Shown piece after piece: positions 1 through 5,955 of a stretch of DNA of 5,955 nt. The stretch lies in assembly GCA_007135745.1 (NCBI GenBank), contig SLIH01000349.1:1-5955 (forward strand). The letters are read 5' to 3'. Positions within the stretch are counted from its first letter, which is position 1. Each line of letters opens with the position of its first letter. This DNA comes from Halomonas sp. GTDB lineage: Bacteria > Pseudomonadota > Gammaproteobacteria > Pseudomonadales > Oleiphilaceae. The notes under the pieces were generated by a model. It had not been told where the DNA came from, made no database searches, and was given only the letters and a program-made list of their open reading frames with translations. The position numbers and the translations under genes were made by a program.

Positions 1-295
1 CGACCATGCGTGAGATCACGCGGGCGCTGTCTTCCACTGGCTCGCCCCGTCCCAGCTGGGTATCCCGGGGTGAGAGAAAAATAGCCGATCCGCCAAGCTG
101 GGCCATCCCCGCTTCAAAGGAAACCCGGGTCCTGGTTGATGATTTCTCAAACACCATGGCCAGTACGCGGTTGTGCAGCGTATCGCGGGTGATTCCCTTC
201 TGATGGGCCTTGCGCAGTGCAGTGGCATGATCGAGCACCCGCTCGATCTCATTCGTGTCGAGATCCAGAAGGGTCAGAAAATGTCTGGTGCTCAT
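1..295 (-). CDS. argF: Ornithine carbamoyltransferase, N-terminal part (partial)
   Basis: This gene transfers the carbamoyl group from carbamoyl phosphate to ornithine, giving citrulline and phosphate, in cytoplasmic arginine synthesis. Only the first 98 codons are present; the frame is still open at the left edge, so roughly two thirds of the usual ~300-residue protein lies outside. The protein opens [13 protein letters not shown] and carries the carbamoyl-phosphate-binding signature SSTRTR at residues 52-57 inside [15 protein letters not shown], followed by QLGG. This is the classic N-terminal half of the aspartate/ornithine transcarbamylase family. The start is the ATG at 295-293, with an AGGGA ribosome binding site (304-308) 8 bases upstream. 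The gene begins 23 bases after the argD stop on the same strand, so the two are probably co-transcribed. The family is clear from the motif. Choosing ornithine over aspartate transcarbamylase rests on the SSTRTR context and the argD neighbour. Confidence 0.96.
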   Translation of the reverse strand, partial: MSTRHFLTLLDLDTNEIERVLDHATALRKAHQKGITRDTLHNRVLAMVFEKSSTRTRVSFEAGMAQLGGSAIFLSPRDTQLGRGEPVEDSARVISRMV

Positions 296-318
296 GGTTG
301 TGGTCCCTGATCCCTGGC

Positions 319-1518
319 TTAGTTTCGCGGTCGATCCCGGTCATCCGCGGCGTAGAGCTTGATGATGCGGATAATCTGATCGGCCAGATAGTCGGCTTCT
401 TCGTCGGTCATGGTCAGTGGTGGCAACAGCCGAATGACCTGTTCACGCGTGATGTTGAGCAGCAGGCCCTGCATTTTGGCCAGCAATACCAGTTCGGGGC
501 AGGGCGCGTTTAGCTCGATGCCGATCATCAGGCCTCGGCCACGGATATCGCGGATATAGTCTGCTCCCCAGAGGTGTTCGTTGAAGCGCGACAGCAGGCG
601 CTCACCGAGCTCCCGGGCACGGGCCACCAGATTCTCCTGGTCCAGCGTGTCCAGCACCGCGAGCGCTGCGGCGCAGCCCAGCGGGTTGCCGCCGAAGGTT
701 GAGCCGTGGCTGCCCGGCTTGAACACATCGGCTGCGGCGCCACGTGCCATGCAGGCACCAATGGGGTAGCCATTGGCAAAGCCTTTCGCGGTGGTCACCA
801 CATCCGGTTCGATGCCGTACTGTTCGCTGCAGAGATAGGTGCCGGTGCGCCCGTTGCCGGTCTGGACTTCGTCCATCATCAGCAACCACTGCTGTTCGTC
901 GCAGATCCGGCGCAGTCCCTTCATGTAATCGTCGGAGGCGATTTCGAGGCCACCTTCGCCCTGTATGGGCTCCACCAGCACGGCAACCACGTTCGGATTG
1001 GATCGTGCGATGGCCTCGACCGCTTCAATGTCGTTGAAAGGCGCGCGTACAAAACCGCTGACCAGCGGCTCAAAGCCCGCCTGCACCTTGCGGTTTCCGG
1101 TGGCCGTCAACGTGGCCAGTGTGCGGCCATGGAAAGCGTTTTCCATGACGATGATGGCAGGCGATTGAATGCCCCGCTGGTGGCCATACTGACGGGCCAG
1201 CTTGATGGCGGTTTCGTTGACCTCGGCTCCGGAATTGGCAAAGAAGACGCCATCCATTCCGGTGCGGTCACAGAGGCGCTGAGCCAACTCGTTCTGCAGT
1301 TTGCAGTGAAAGAGATTGGAGCAGTGGGTCAGTCGTTCCGCCTGCTGGCAGATGGCCTTGGATACCACAGGATGACTGTGGCCCAGACCGCAGACGGCAA
1401 TCCCGGTGAAGGTGTCCAGGTAACGCTGGCCCTCGGTGTCGTAAAGCCACATTCCCCGTCCGTGCTCAAAAACGATGGGAAGGCGGCCGTAAGTGTTTAG
1501 CAATGGCTGATCGGCCAT
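319..1518 (-). CDS. argD: Acetylornithine aminotransferase (class III, PLP-dependent)
   Basis: This complete protein of 399 residues has the usual length for ArgD. It is a cytoplasmic PLP enzyme that swaps an amino group between glutamate and N-acetylglutamate semialdehyde to form N-acetylornithine. Many ArgD proteins also serve as succinyldiaminopimelate aminotransferase in lysine synthesis. Visible class III features are SGAE at 96-99 (cofactor phosphate region), FHGRT at 129-133, EPIQGEGG at 183-190, MMDEVQTG at 214-221 with D216 contacting the pyridine nitrogen, and [14 protein letters not shown] around 242-255 with K245 as the Schiff-base lysine. [10 protein letters not shown] (271-280) is also typical. 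The ATG at 1518-1516 is preceded by GGGGA (1525-1529) 6 bases upstream, and the N-terminus [15 protein letters not shown] matches the family. The next gene, argF, follows after 23 bases, forming an arginine operon. Other class III transaminases such as succinylornithine aminotransferase (AstC) are very similar, but the argF linkage favours biosynthesis. Confidence 0.95.
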   Translation of the reverse strand: MADQPLLNTYGRLPIVFEHGRGMWLYDTEGQRYLDTFTGIAVCGLGHSHPVVSKAICQQAERLTHCSNLFHCKLQNELAQRLCDRTGMDGVFFANSGAEVNETAIKLARQYGHQRGIQSPAIIVMENAFHGRTLATLTATGNRKVQAGFEPLVSGFVRAPFNDIEAVEAIARSNPNVVAVLVEPIQGEGGLEIASDDYMKGLRRICDEQQWLLMMDEVQTGNGRTGTYLCSEQYGIEPDVVTTAKGFANGYPIGACMARGAAADVFKPGSHGSTFGGNPLGCAAALAVLDTLDQENLVARARELGERLLSRFNEHLWGADYIRDIRGRGLMIGIELNAPCPELVLLAKMQGLLLNITREQVIRLLPPLTMTDEEADYLADQIIRIIKLYAADDRDRPRN

Positions 1519-1596
1519 GGCAAGTCCCCGTTTTAACGAAAAAAGGCAGCCTGTTTCAGGTCTGTCGTCCTGTCATCGCCGGGAAGCAGACTAAAC

Positions 1597-1620
1597 TCGA
1601 CTCCGCTGTGGCCGAGTCGA
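1597..1620. repeat. Inverted repeat (possible operator) between argD and hyuB
   Basis: TCGACTC (1597-1603) and GAGTCGA (1614-1620) form a perfect 7-bp inverted repeat. Inside, after one C-C mismatch (1604/1613), GC pairs with GC (1605-1606 with 1611-1612), leaving a TGTG loop (1607-1610). The element is therefore a 24-base near-palindrome. It lies about 79 bases upstream of the argD start and 144 bases upstream of the hyuB start, and has no T-run that would make it a terminator. It could be a dyad operator or a hairpin in a leader RNA; its function is not known. Confidence 0.5.
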
Positions 1621-1707
1621 TGAAGTCTGGGGGCAGCCGGATTTGGATGCTGGAGGGCTGTTTCCGGTGACATGACGCAGCCTGGTACGCTGCCTCTGCA
1701 AGGAACA

Positions 1708-1713
1708 TATATT
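1708..1713 (+). promoter_or_regulatory. Possible -10 box for hyuB
   Basis: TATATT matches the sigma70 -10 consensus at five of six positions and lies 50 bases upstream of the chosen hyuB start. No good -35 is seen at 16-18 bases (the 17-base position reads GTACGC), and there is no TG extension. It would need an activator or may not be the true promoter. Confidence 0.3.
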
Positions 1714-1752
1714 AGCGGTAAACTACGCGTCCCGCAATGTTGTACAGCTCTG

Positions 1753-1756
1753 AGGG
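1753..1756 (+). promoter_or_regulatory. Ribosome binding site deciding the hyuB start
   Basis: AGGG lies 7 bases before the ATG at 1764. The in-frame ATG at 1737 has only a C-rich stretch before it and no Shine-Dalgarno match, so the downstream start is preferred. Confidence 0.6.
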
Positions 1757-1763
1757 CAGTTCT

Positions 1764-3314
1764 ATGGATCCAATCAGTCTGAGCCTCTTTGTCAGTCGCA
1801 TGACGGCGGTCTGTGATGACATGGGTGCGGTTCTGCAGCGTGCGGCACTCTCGCCGAACATCAAGGATCGCCTGGATTTTTCCTGCGCGGTCTTCGATGG
1901 CGATGGCAGGTTGTGTGCTCAGGCGGCCCATATTCCTGTGCACCTGGGGAGTATGGCCTATGCCATGGAGGACATTGTACGCCGCTTTGACTGGGCGCCG
2001 GGTGATGTGGTGGTTCTGAATGACCCCTTTCTGGGCGGCACCCATCTGCCGGATGTCACCCTGGTGGCGCCGGTGTTTGCCCAGGGCCGACCGGTGGCGT
2101 TTGCCGCGAATCGTGCCCACCACGCCAACATCGGCTCCGCAGCGCCCGGATCGATGCCCTTGTCCCAGACTCTGGAAGAAGAGGGGATGGTGATTTCTCC
2201 CGTGAGGCTCCTGCGTGGAGGGCACGCGGATTCGGAAGTGGTGAGCCGGTTGGCGACGATTGAAGGCGGGCCGAGCGATCAGTTGCCCGGAGACTTTCAG
2301 GCTCAGCTCAGTGCGGCGCGTCTTGGCGTGCAGCGCCTTGAATCATTGGTTGAGGCGCGGGGAGCGGATGTGTTTCAGGATGGTTTGGTGGCAATGAACG
2401 AGTATGCGGAAAAGCTCGCTCGTGAGGCCCTGGGCGATATCCCCGACGGCCAATGGTCCTTCACGGATTATATGGATAGCGATGGGGCAGGCGCACGGGA
2501 TTTTCCCATTCGGGCCACGCTGACCATTCGCGGTGGCGACTGGTTTCTGGATTTTCGCGGAACTGCTGATCAGGTCAGCGGCAACATCAACTGTCCTTTC
2601 AGTGTCACGGCGGCAGCAGCCTATTACGTTATCCGCTGTTTGTTGCCGTCTCACGTGCCTGACTGTGCCGGCGCCTTCTCGATGCTGTCACTCAGTGCAC
2701 CGAGAGGAACCCTGATTAATGCGGTGGGCCCGGCGGCTGTTGCGGCGGGTAATGTGGAGACCAGTTCGCGTGTGGTCGACGTCTGCCTTGGGCTGATTGC
2801 GCAGGTGCTACCGGAAAAAGCTGCTGCTGCCTCCCAGGGAACCATGAATAATGTCGCCATGGGCAGTGTTGATGAACATCAGCGCTGGGATTATTACGAG
2901 ACGATAGGCGGCGGAGGCGGTGCGCACCCCGGAGGTGAGGGGTTATGCGGTCGCCATTCGCACATGACCAATACCCTGAATACGCCCATCGAGAGTCTTG
3001 AGTTGCATTATCCGCTGCGACTCTGGCGCTATGCATTGCGTGCGGGCTCGGGTGGAGAAGGGCGTTTCCGGGGTGGCCAGGGGGTGGTCCGCGACTATGA
3101 GTTTCTGGCTCCTGCCGAGGTGACCCTGTTGACCGAGCGTCGCCATCGCGGGCCCTGGGGTCTGGCTGGTGGCGAAGATGGGCGGCCCGGGCTGAGTCGA
3201 CTCAATGGTGATGAGCTGCCAGCAAAACATTATCAACGGGTAGAGGCGGGGGACCGTCTGTGCATCGAAACCCCTGGGGGCGGCGGCTGGGGGTCGAAAG
3301 ACCAAGTGTATTAG
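1764..3314 (+). CDS. hyuB: Hydantoinase B / oxoprolinase family protein
   Basis: This is a complete protein of 516 residues, normal for stand-alone HyuB subunits. The family includes the B subunit of N-methylhydantoinases, caprolactamase, and the related acetone and acetophenone carboxylases. These work with an ATP-using HyuA subunit to open cyclic amides or activate ketones in the cytoplasm. Family motifs run the full length: MDPISLSLF at the N-terminus, KDRLDFSCAVFD (34-45), AHIPVHLGSM (55-64), NDPFLGGTHLPD (86-97), ANRAHHANIGS (115-125), GNINCP (273-278), VAAGNVETS (326-334), AAASQGTMNN (354-363), HMTNTLNTPIE (400-410) and a glycine-rich end. Caprolactamase is recalled to bind zinc through one Asp and two His; candidates here are D35 or D38, H94, and H119 or H120. 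The start at 1764 is chosen over 1737 because of its ribosome binding site and because the family N-terminus begins with MDPI. No HyuA gene is adjacent, so the substrate cannot be assigned, and the symbol denotes the family only. Confidence 0.93.
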   Translation: MDPISLSLFVSRMTAVCDDMGAVLQRAALSPNIKDRLDFSCAVFDGDGRLCAQAAHIPVHLGSMAYAMEDIVRRFDWAPGDVVVLNDPFLGGTHLPDVTLVAPVFAQGRPVAFAANRAHHANIGSAAPGSMPLSQTLEEEGMVISPVRLLRGGHADSEVVSRLATIEGGPSDQLPGDFQAQLSAARLGVQRLESLVEARGADVFQDGLVAMNEYAEKLAREALGDIPDGQWSFTDYMDSDGAGARDFPIRATLTIRGGDWFLDFRGTADQVSGNINCPFSVTAAAAYYVIRCLLPSHVPDCAGAFSMLSLSAPRGTLINAVGPAAVAAGNVETSSRVVDVCLGLIAQVLPEKAAAASQGTMNNVAMGSVDEHQRWDYYETIGGGGGAHPGGEGLCGRHSHMTNTLNTPIESLELHYPLRLWRYALRAGSGGEGRFRGGQGVVRDYEFLAPAEVTLLTERRHRGPWGLAGGEDGRPGLSRLNGDELPAKHYQRVEAGDRLCIETPGGGGWGSKDQVY

Positions 3315-3340
3315 TCAGGTTTAGGGCGCTCGTGTACAAT
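3312..3340 (+). promoter_or_regulatory. Sigma70-type promoter of grxD
   Basis: TAGTCA (3312-3317, four of six matches to TTGACA) and TACAAT (3335-3340, five of six matches to TATAAT) are separated by exactly 17 bases. Transcription would begin near 3347, giving a leader of about 38 bases before grxD. The first three bases of the -35 are the TAG stop codon of hyuB. Such a promoter lets grxD be expressed independently of hyuB. Confidence 0.65.
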
Positions 3341-3375
3341 ATCCGGCGTCGATTTCAGTAATGCTTCCCCGAGAC

Positions 3376-3380
3376 GGAGG
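3376..3380 (+). promoter_or_regulatory. Strong ribosome binding site deciding the grxD start
   Basis: GGAGG lies 4 bases before the ATG at 3385. An in-frame ATG at 3361 would put this site inside the coding sequence and has no Shine-Dalgarno match of its own, so translation most likely starts at 3385. Confidence 0.8.
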
Positions 3381-3384
3381 AATA

Positions 3385-3723
3385 ATGGACGTTAACGAAA
3401 CTATCAAGCAGCAGATTGAGGAAAACCCGATCCTTCTTTACATGAAGGGTACACCCCAGGCTCCTCAGTGTGGTTTTTCCGCGAAAACCGTTCAGGCTCT
3501 GATGGCCTGTGGCGAGCGGTTTGCGTATGTGAACATTCTGGATAACCAGGAATTGCGTGAGGCATTGAAGGTCTATTCCAGCTGGCCGACCTACCCGCAG
3601 CTGTATGTCAAAGGCGAGTTGGTGGGTGGCTGCGACATCATTCTGGAGATGTACGAAAGCGGTGAGCTGGAAAAACTGGTGAAGGAAGCGAGTCCGGAGC
3701 AGGACAGCGAGTCCAGTCAGTAA
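3385..3723 (+). CDS. grxD: Monothiol glutaredoxin, Grx4 type (CGFS)
   Basis: This 112-residue protein is close in length to E. coli Grx4 (about 115). CGFS-type glutaredoxins bind a [2Fe-2S] cluster with glutathione, often as a dimer or with a BolA protein, and take part in iron-sulfur cluster delivery in the cytoplasm. The N-terminus DVNETIKQQIEENPILLYMKG is typical. The active site is C29-G-F-S, preceded by the conserved K21 and the GTPQAPQ loop. The glutathione-binding segments WPTYPQLY (67-74) and GGCDI (81-85) are intact. The last dozen residues are a Ser/Glu/Gln-rich tail. The start at 3385 is set by a strong GGAGG site; the ATG at 3361 would add eight residues not expected in the family. 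The gene has its own promoter and ends 14 bases before the oppositely oriented TonB-like gene. Confidence 0.96.
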   Translation: MDVNETIKQQIEENPILLYMKGTPQAPQCGFSAKTVQALMACGERFAYVNILDNQELREALKVYSSWPTYPQLYVKGELVGGCDIILEMYESGELEKLVKEASPEQDSESSQ

Positions 3724-3729
3724 GCTGAG

Positions 3730-3749
3730 GGCGCCTTTCAACCGGCGCC
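3730..3749. terminator. Weak hairpin between convergent grxD and TonB-like genes
   Basis: GGCGCC (3730-3735) and GGCGCC (3744-3749) can pair as a 6-bp GC stem with an 8-base loop. The right arm lies in the last codons of the TonB-like gene. No T-run follows on either strand, so this is not a classical intrinsic terminator. It is the only stem visible at the convergent gene ends and may act as a weak two-way stop or RNA-end protector. Confidence 0.3.
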
Positions 3750-4499
3750 TGGTGTGAACCGCAGTTCCACCCGGAAGCGCAGTCCGCTGCCCTGGTTATT
3801 CCCGGGTGGCTCGGGATAGGGGCTGGCCCGAAGGGCCGCCTCCCGGGCAAGCTCATCAAGCGCCTCGATGGCGGAACTTTCCTCGATTCGAACCCCGCGC
3901 AATGCCCCGTTGCTCATCAACCGCAATTCCAGAACCACCGCGTGGGTGCTGTCCAGTTCGTCCATGATCGGATTGTACTGGACCTCACGGGCGATCTGTT
4001 CCCAGAGTTTGAGCTCATAGTCTGACAGCAGGGGAGCATCCTCGGTGCTGAGCTGTGTTACCGGTGCCTCATCGTCCCCGGAGTGGGGCGAATCAGCTCC
4101 GAATATTTGCCGGATGGCCTGATCGCTGCTTACCCCAGGGTCATGGCTTTCCATTGGCTGGCGGGGAGCCTGTGGCCGTCGGGGTGCATCGTCTCCCTCG
4201 GCGAAAGCTTCCGGGACCCTTCGTTCGGATTGTTCGGTGGTCAGTTCCTGGTCCTGGACGGGGGCATCTTCTGCCGTCTGCTCGTCCGGCGCTGCATCGC
4301 CTGGCGTATCGGGCACCGCTTCTGCGCTGTCCGTGGCGCTTTCGCCTGGTTGGACCAACTGTACCTGTACCGTGCGACGGTCCTCCTCCTGCGGTGAGGG
4401 CCAGGAGGCCATCGCCAGTACCACCAGCGTGTGCAGAAAAAGGGCAAGGACCAGGGATAAGGCTATCCGGTAGGCCGTGGTGTCAGACGTTTCGTACAT
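3738..4499 (-). CDS. TonB-like energy transducer / TonB C-terminal domain protein
   Basis: The protein has 253 residues in the TonB layout. A short cytoplasmic head is followed by one uncleaved membrane helix at about 11-31, then a beta-like VQVQLVQPG segment (44-52). A long Asp/Glu/Pro/Ala-rich linker spans about 53-158, and a compact C-terminal domain about 160-250 ends in a hydrophobic strand, FRVELRF. TonB proteins couple the inner-membrane ExbB-ExbD motor to outer-membrane receptors. H23 in the helix aligns with the functionally important transmembrane His of E. coli TonB (LHTLVV versus IHGAVV), but the Ser four residues earlier is absent. The linker is acidic, with 27 Asp/Glu against 6 Arg and no Lys over 52-160, unlike the Lys-Pro/Glu-Pro linker of classical TonB. 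No exbB or exbD lies nearby, so a TolA-like or other envelope role is possible. The ATG at 4499 is the only start that keeps the helix; a GGGAG site (4503-4507) is only 3 bases away. The DUF1631 gene lies 26 bases upstream, suggesting co-transcription. Confidence 0.82.
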   Translation of the reverse strand: MYETSDTTAYRIALSLVLALFLHTLVVLAMASWPSPQEEDRRTVQVQLVQPGESATDSAEAVPDTPGDAAPDEQTAEDAPVQDQELTTEQSERRVPEAFAEGDDAPRRPQAPRQPMESHDPGVSSDQAIRQIFGADSPHSGDDEAPVTQLSTEDAPLLSDYELKLWEQIAREVQYNPIMDELDSTHAVVLELRLMSNGALRGVRIEESSAIEALDELAREAALRASPYPEPPGNNQGSGLRFRVELRFTPGAG

Positions 4500-4525
4500 G
4501 GGCTCCCGGGGCCGGACAATGCCGG

Positions 4526-5955
4526 TCAGCTGGCTTTGCGCGCCAACCCTCCGATAACGGCGTCCAATGCGCGGTCAATCAGGGCGCCCTGTTCAAGCAG
4601 GGTAAGTCGCCCCTGGCGCAGTTCATGGGCCAGCTCAGGCCGGTTTTTTTCCACTACCTTGAGCCCCATGCGGTTGACGAACACAAAGCAGTCCGCGTCT
4701 TCAATAATAGCGGAGAGTCTGCACCGGAAACAGGCACCGTTGACCAGAGAAAACTCCACCCAGTCCCCCACATTGATTCCATCAATAATGGCAAGGTGTT
4801 CCGCCATTGCCGCTTCTTCGAGTCGTTGTTGATGCTCAACGGCGGTTATTTCCTCTTCCTGCGCTTCTCCTGCAGGTTCCACGGCGCCTTCTTCCGCCGC
4901 GGTGTTCAGGGCGTGCTGCCGGAATGCCGTCGTGAGTTCCTTTTTCAGTTCCGACATCATCTCATCGAGTCGCGCCGAATTGTACGAGACTTCCTCCAGT
5001 CCGGCACGCAGGGACTTGATCAGTGGCGGTACGACGCGCACCCATTGGTCACGCCCCTCGTGATTTCCCCGGGGGCGCAGGCACCACAGCAGGTCGTCGA
5101 CTACCTGGACAGTCTGCGCCCAGCGATGTTCCGTGTCATCGCGCAGATAGGCGAGAAACATCACCCGGCTCCACCCATGGCTCAGTATCTCGTGAACACT
5201 GTCTGGCAGCTGTTGTCCCTTGAGCTTCTGCTGCAGTGTGGCGTCTACGGTTTCCTGTGCCTTGCGCGATTTTATACGGCCGCGTTCGGATTCTCGGGTG
5301 CGTTGCTCCACCAGAGCCGCTTTGCGGTTTTCCTTGGCAAGGAATTGTTCAAATTCGTTGTACAGAGTGTCGAAAAGCCGGATATCTCCCTCGAATTCGT
5401 CCAGTATGCGGTGAACGACCCGGTAAATTTCCCGGTAAAGGCGATCGCGGTCTTTTTCGTGACTGTCACTCCAGCCAATGCCCGCTCTGGCCAGCGCATT
5501 CAGCAGTTTCCGCGCGGGATGGGCAGGCTTGCTGAAAAAGGAGCGATCCTTGATGACTACCTTCAGAATGGGGATCTGCAGCCGGCTGATCAGCACCTGG
5601 ATAGGCGGAGAGAGGTTGTTATCCTCAAGGATAAACTCAAACAGCAACGAAACGAGGTTGATCAGGTCTTCGTCGACTTCCTGAAGCGCAGGTTGGCGAC
5701 CGCCCTCGGCTGTTTGTTGAGCCAGGAGTTCGCTCACCATCGACTGCAGATCCAGCACCTTGGGTTGTTGCTGGCTCAGATCCAGGTCATCGCTCGCTTG
5801 CGGTAGGTTGGCAAGCATATCGTAGAGTTCCTTCCCTGTGACGATATGAAAGCTGGCGTCCATGTTTCCTTTGCCGCCGGCAGAAGCTGTAGGGCTTAAT
5901 GTCCGCTGGTTCGCCAGCAGTTCCCTGATTTTATGAAAGAACTCGGCTTCCGATC
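4526..5955 (-). CDS. DUF1631 family protein, C-terminal part (partial, start outside window)
   Basis: The frame is open to the right edge: 30 further sense codons precede the ATG at 5863, beginning SEAEFFHKIRELLANQR, so that ATG is internal and the true start is beyond the window. In all, 475 codons plus the stop are visible; family members are usually about 700 residues or more. The family signature is clear between about 5614 and 5471: LSPPIQVLISRLQIPILK, then DRSFF and HPARKLLNALARAGIGW. A charged, probably coiled segment follows (about 5415-5230). Next comes a Glu/Ala-rich linker (about 4909-4800), then a small C-terminal beta-rich domain from about 4795 with GDWVEF, CRLSAII and FVFVNRMGLKV, which resembles a PilZ-type barrel but shows no clear c-di-GMP-binding RxxxR motif. 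The molecular function is unknown. No membrane segment is visible, so it is probably cytoplasmic. The TonB-like gene follows after 26 bases on the same strand. Some older annotations call such proteins thymidine phosphorylase; nothing here supports that. Confidence 0.87.
   Translation of the reverse strand, partial: SEAEFFHKIRELLANQRTLSPTASAGGKGNMDASFHIVTGKELYDMLANLPQASDDLDLSQQQPKVLDLQSMVSELLAQQTAEGGRQPALQEVDEDLINLVSLLFEFILEDNNLSPPIQVLISRLQIPILKVVIKDRSFFSKPAHPARKLLNALARAGIGWSDSHEKDRDRLYREIYRVVHRILDEFEGDIRLFDTLYNEFEQFLAKENRKAALVEQRTRESERGRIKSRKAQETVDATLQQKLKGQQLPDSVHEILSHGWSRVMFLAYLRDDTEHRWAQTVQVVDDLLWCLRPRGNHEGRDQWVRVVPPLIKSLRAGLEEVSYNSARLDEMMSELKKELTTAFRQHALNTAAEEGAVEPAGEAQEEEITAVEHQQRLEEAAMAEHLAIIDGINVGDWVEFSLVNGACFRCRLSAIIEDADCFVFVNRMGLKVVEKNRPELAHELRQGRLTLLEQGALIDRALDAVIGGLARKAS

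Larger units (their letters stand above)
1519..1763. promoter_or_regulatory. Divergent intergenic region between argD and hyuB
   Basis: This 245-base stretch must hold the promoters of the leftward argD-argF unit and the rightward hydantoinase-B gene. It contains a 7-bp-arm inverted repeat (1597-1620), a TATATT box (1708-1713), and two TGTC-type direct repeats (1563-1576). I could not find a convincing -35/-10 pair for argD: ATGACA read leftward from 1576 is a good -35, but no -10 follows at 16-18 bases. I see no open reading frame here that looks like a gene and no remnant of a hyuA gene. Confidence 0.6.

Noticed and set aside
706..1500. 264-codon open frame on the plus strand
   Set aside because: It is antisense to argD, whose motifs and length are complete, and shows no recognisable protein family or ribosome binding site.
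1683..1700. Sigma54-like promoter (TGGTACG ... CTGCA) upstream of hyuB
   Set aside because: The GG and GC elements are two bases too far apart; sigma54 promoters need a strict spacing.
1737..1763. Upstream ATG giving a hyuB product nine residues longer
   Set aside because: It has no Shine-Dalgarno sequence, and the added residues do not match the family N-terminus, which begins at MDPI.
1533..2225. 230-codon open frame on the minus strand
   Set aside because: It overlaps the start of hyuB in antisense and runs into the intergenic region; its Arg/His-rich product looks non-coding.
1176..3172. Two copies of the E. coli Chi octamer GCTGGTGG (1176-1183 and 3165-3172)
   Set aside because: Both lie in coding sequence rich in this codon context, and Chi specificity in this organism is unknown.
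3825..3837. GGCCC-GAA-GGGCC hairpin
   Set aside because: It is a 5-bp stem inside the coding region of the TonB C-terminal domain with no T-run; most likely chance in GC-rich coding sequence.
4055..5806. 583-codon open frame on the plus strand
   Set aside because: It lies wholly antisense to the TonB-like and DUF1631 genes, crosses their boundary, and its product is rich in Arg, Pro and Gln with no recognisable domain. It is a by-product of GC-rich codon use on the other strand.

Overview
The window looks like a chromosomal core region of a gammaproteobacterium. The gene order argD-argF followed by a monothiol glutaredoxin (grxD), the moderately high GC content, and a DUF1631 protein next to a TonB-type protein all fit the Pseudomonas / Marinobacter / Halomonas / Alcanivorax side of the class. 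I cannot name the genus from sequence alone. Coding density is high. There is no sign of mobile elements, CRISPR arrays, tRNA or rRNA, and no gene-free stretch exceeds 300 bases.

Region 1 (1-1518, minus strand) is an arginine biosynthesis pair. It holds argD (acetylornithine aminotransferase, complete), followed 23 bases downstream by the first 98 codons of argF (ornithine carbamoyltransferase), which runs off the left edge. The two enzymes sit on either side of ornithine in the pathway: ArgD makes N-acetylornithine, and ArgF carbamoylates ornithine to citrulline.

Region 2 (1519-1763) is a 245-base divergent intergenic region serving argD leftward and a hydantoinase-B gene rightward. It holds a clear inverted repeat (1597-1620), a weak promoter-like -10 for the rightward gene, and a short tandem TGTC repeat near argD.

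Region 3 (1764-3723, plus strand) holds a complete hydantoinase B/oxoprolinase-family gene with no HyuA partner visible. It is followed by grxD, a CGFS monothiol glutaredoxin. grxD has its own convincing sigma70-type promoter, whose -35 overlaps the stop codon of the hydantoinase gene.

Region 4 (3738-5955, minus strand) converges on grxD. It is a likely two-gene transcription unit: a DUF1631 protein that enters from the right edge already in frame (its true start lies outside), then, after 26 bases, a TonB-like envelope protein with one N-terminal membrane helix, an unusually acidic linker and a C-terminal TonB domain.

I did not find a clear new biological system. The items most worth a second look are the DUF1631/TonB-like pair, the acidic, nearly lysine-free TonB-like linker, the partnerless HyuB, and the dyad between argD and hyuB.
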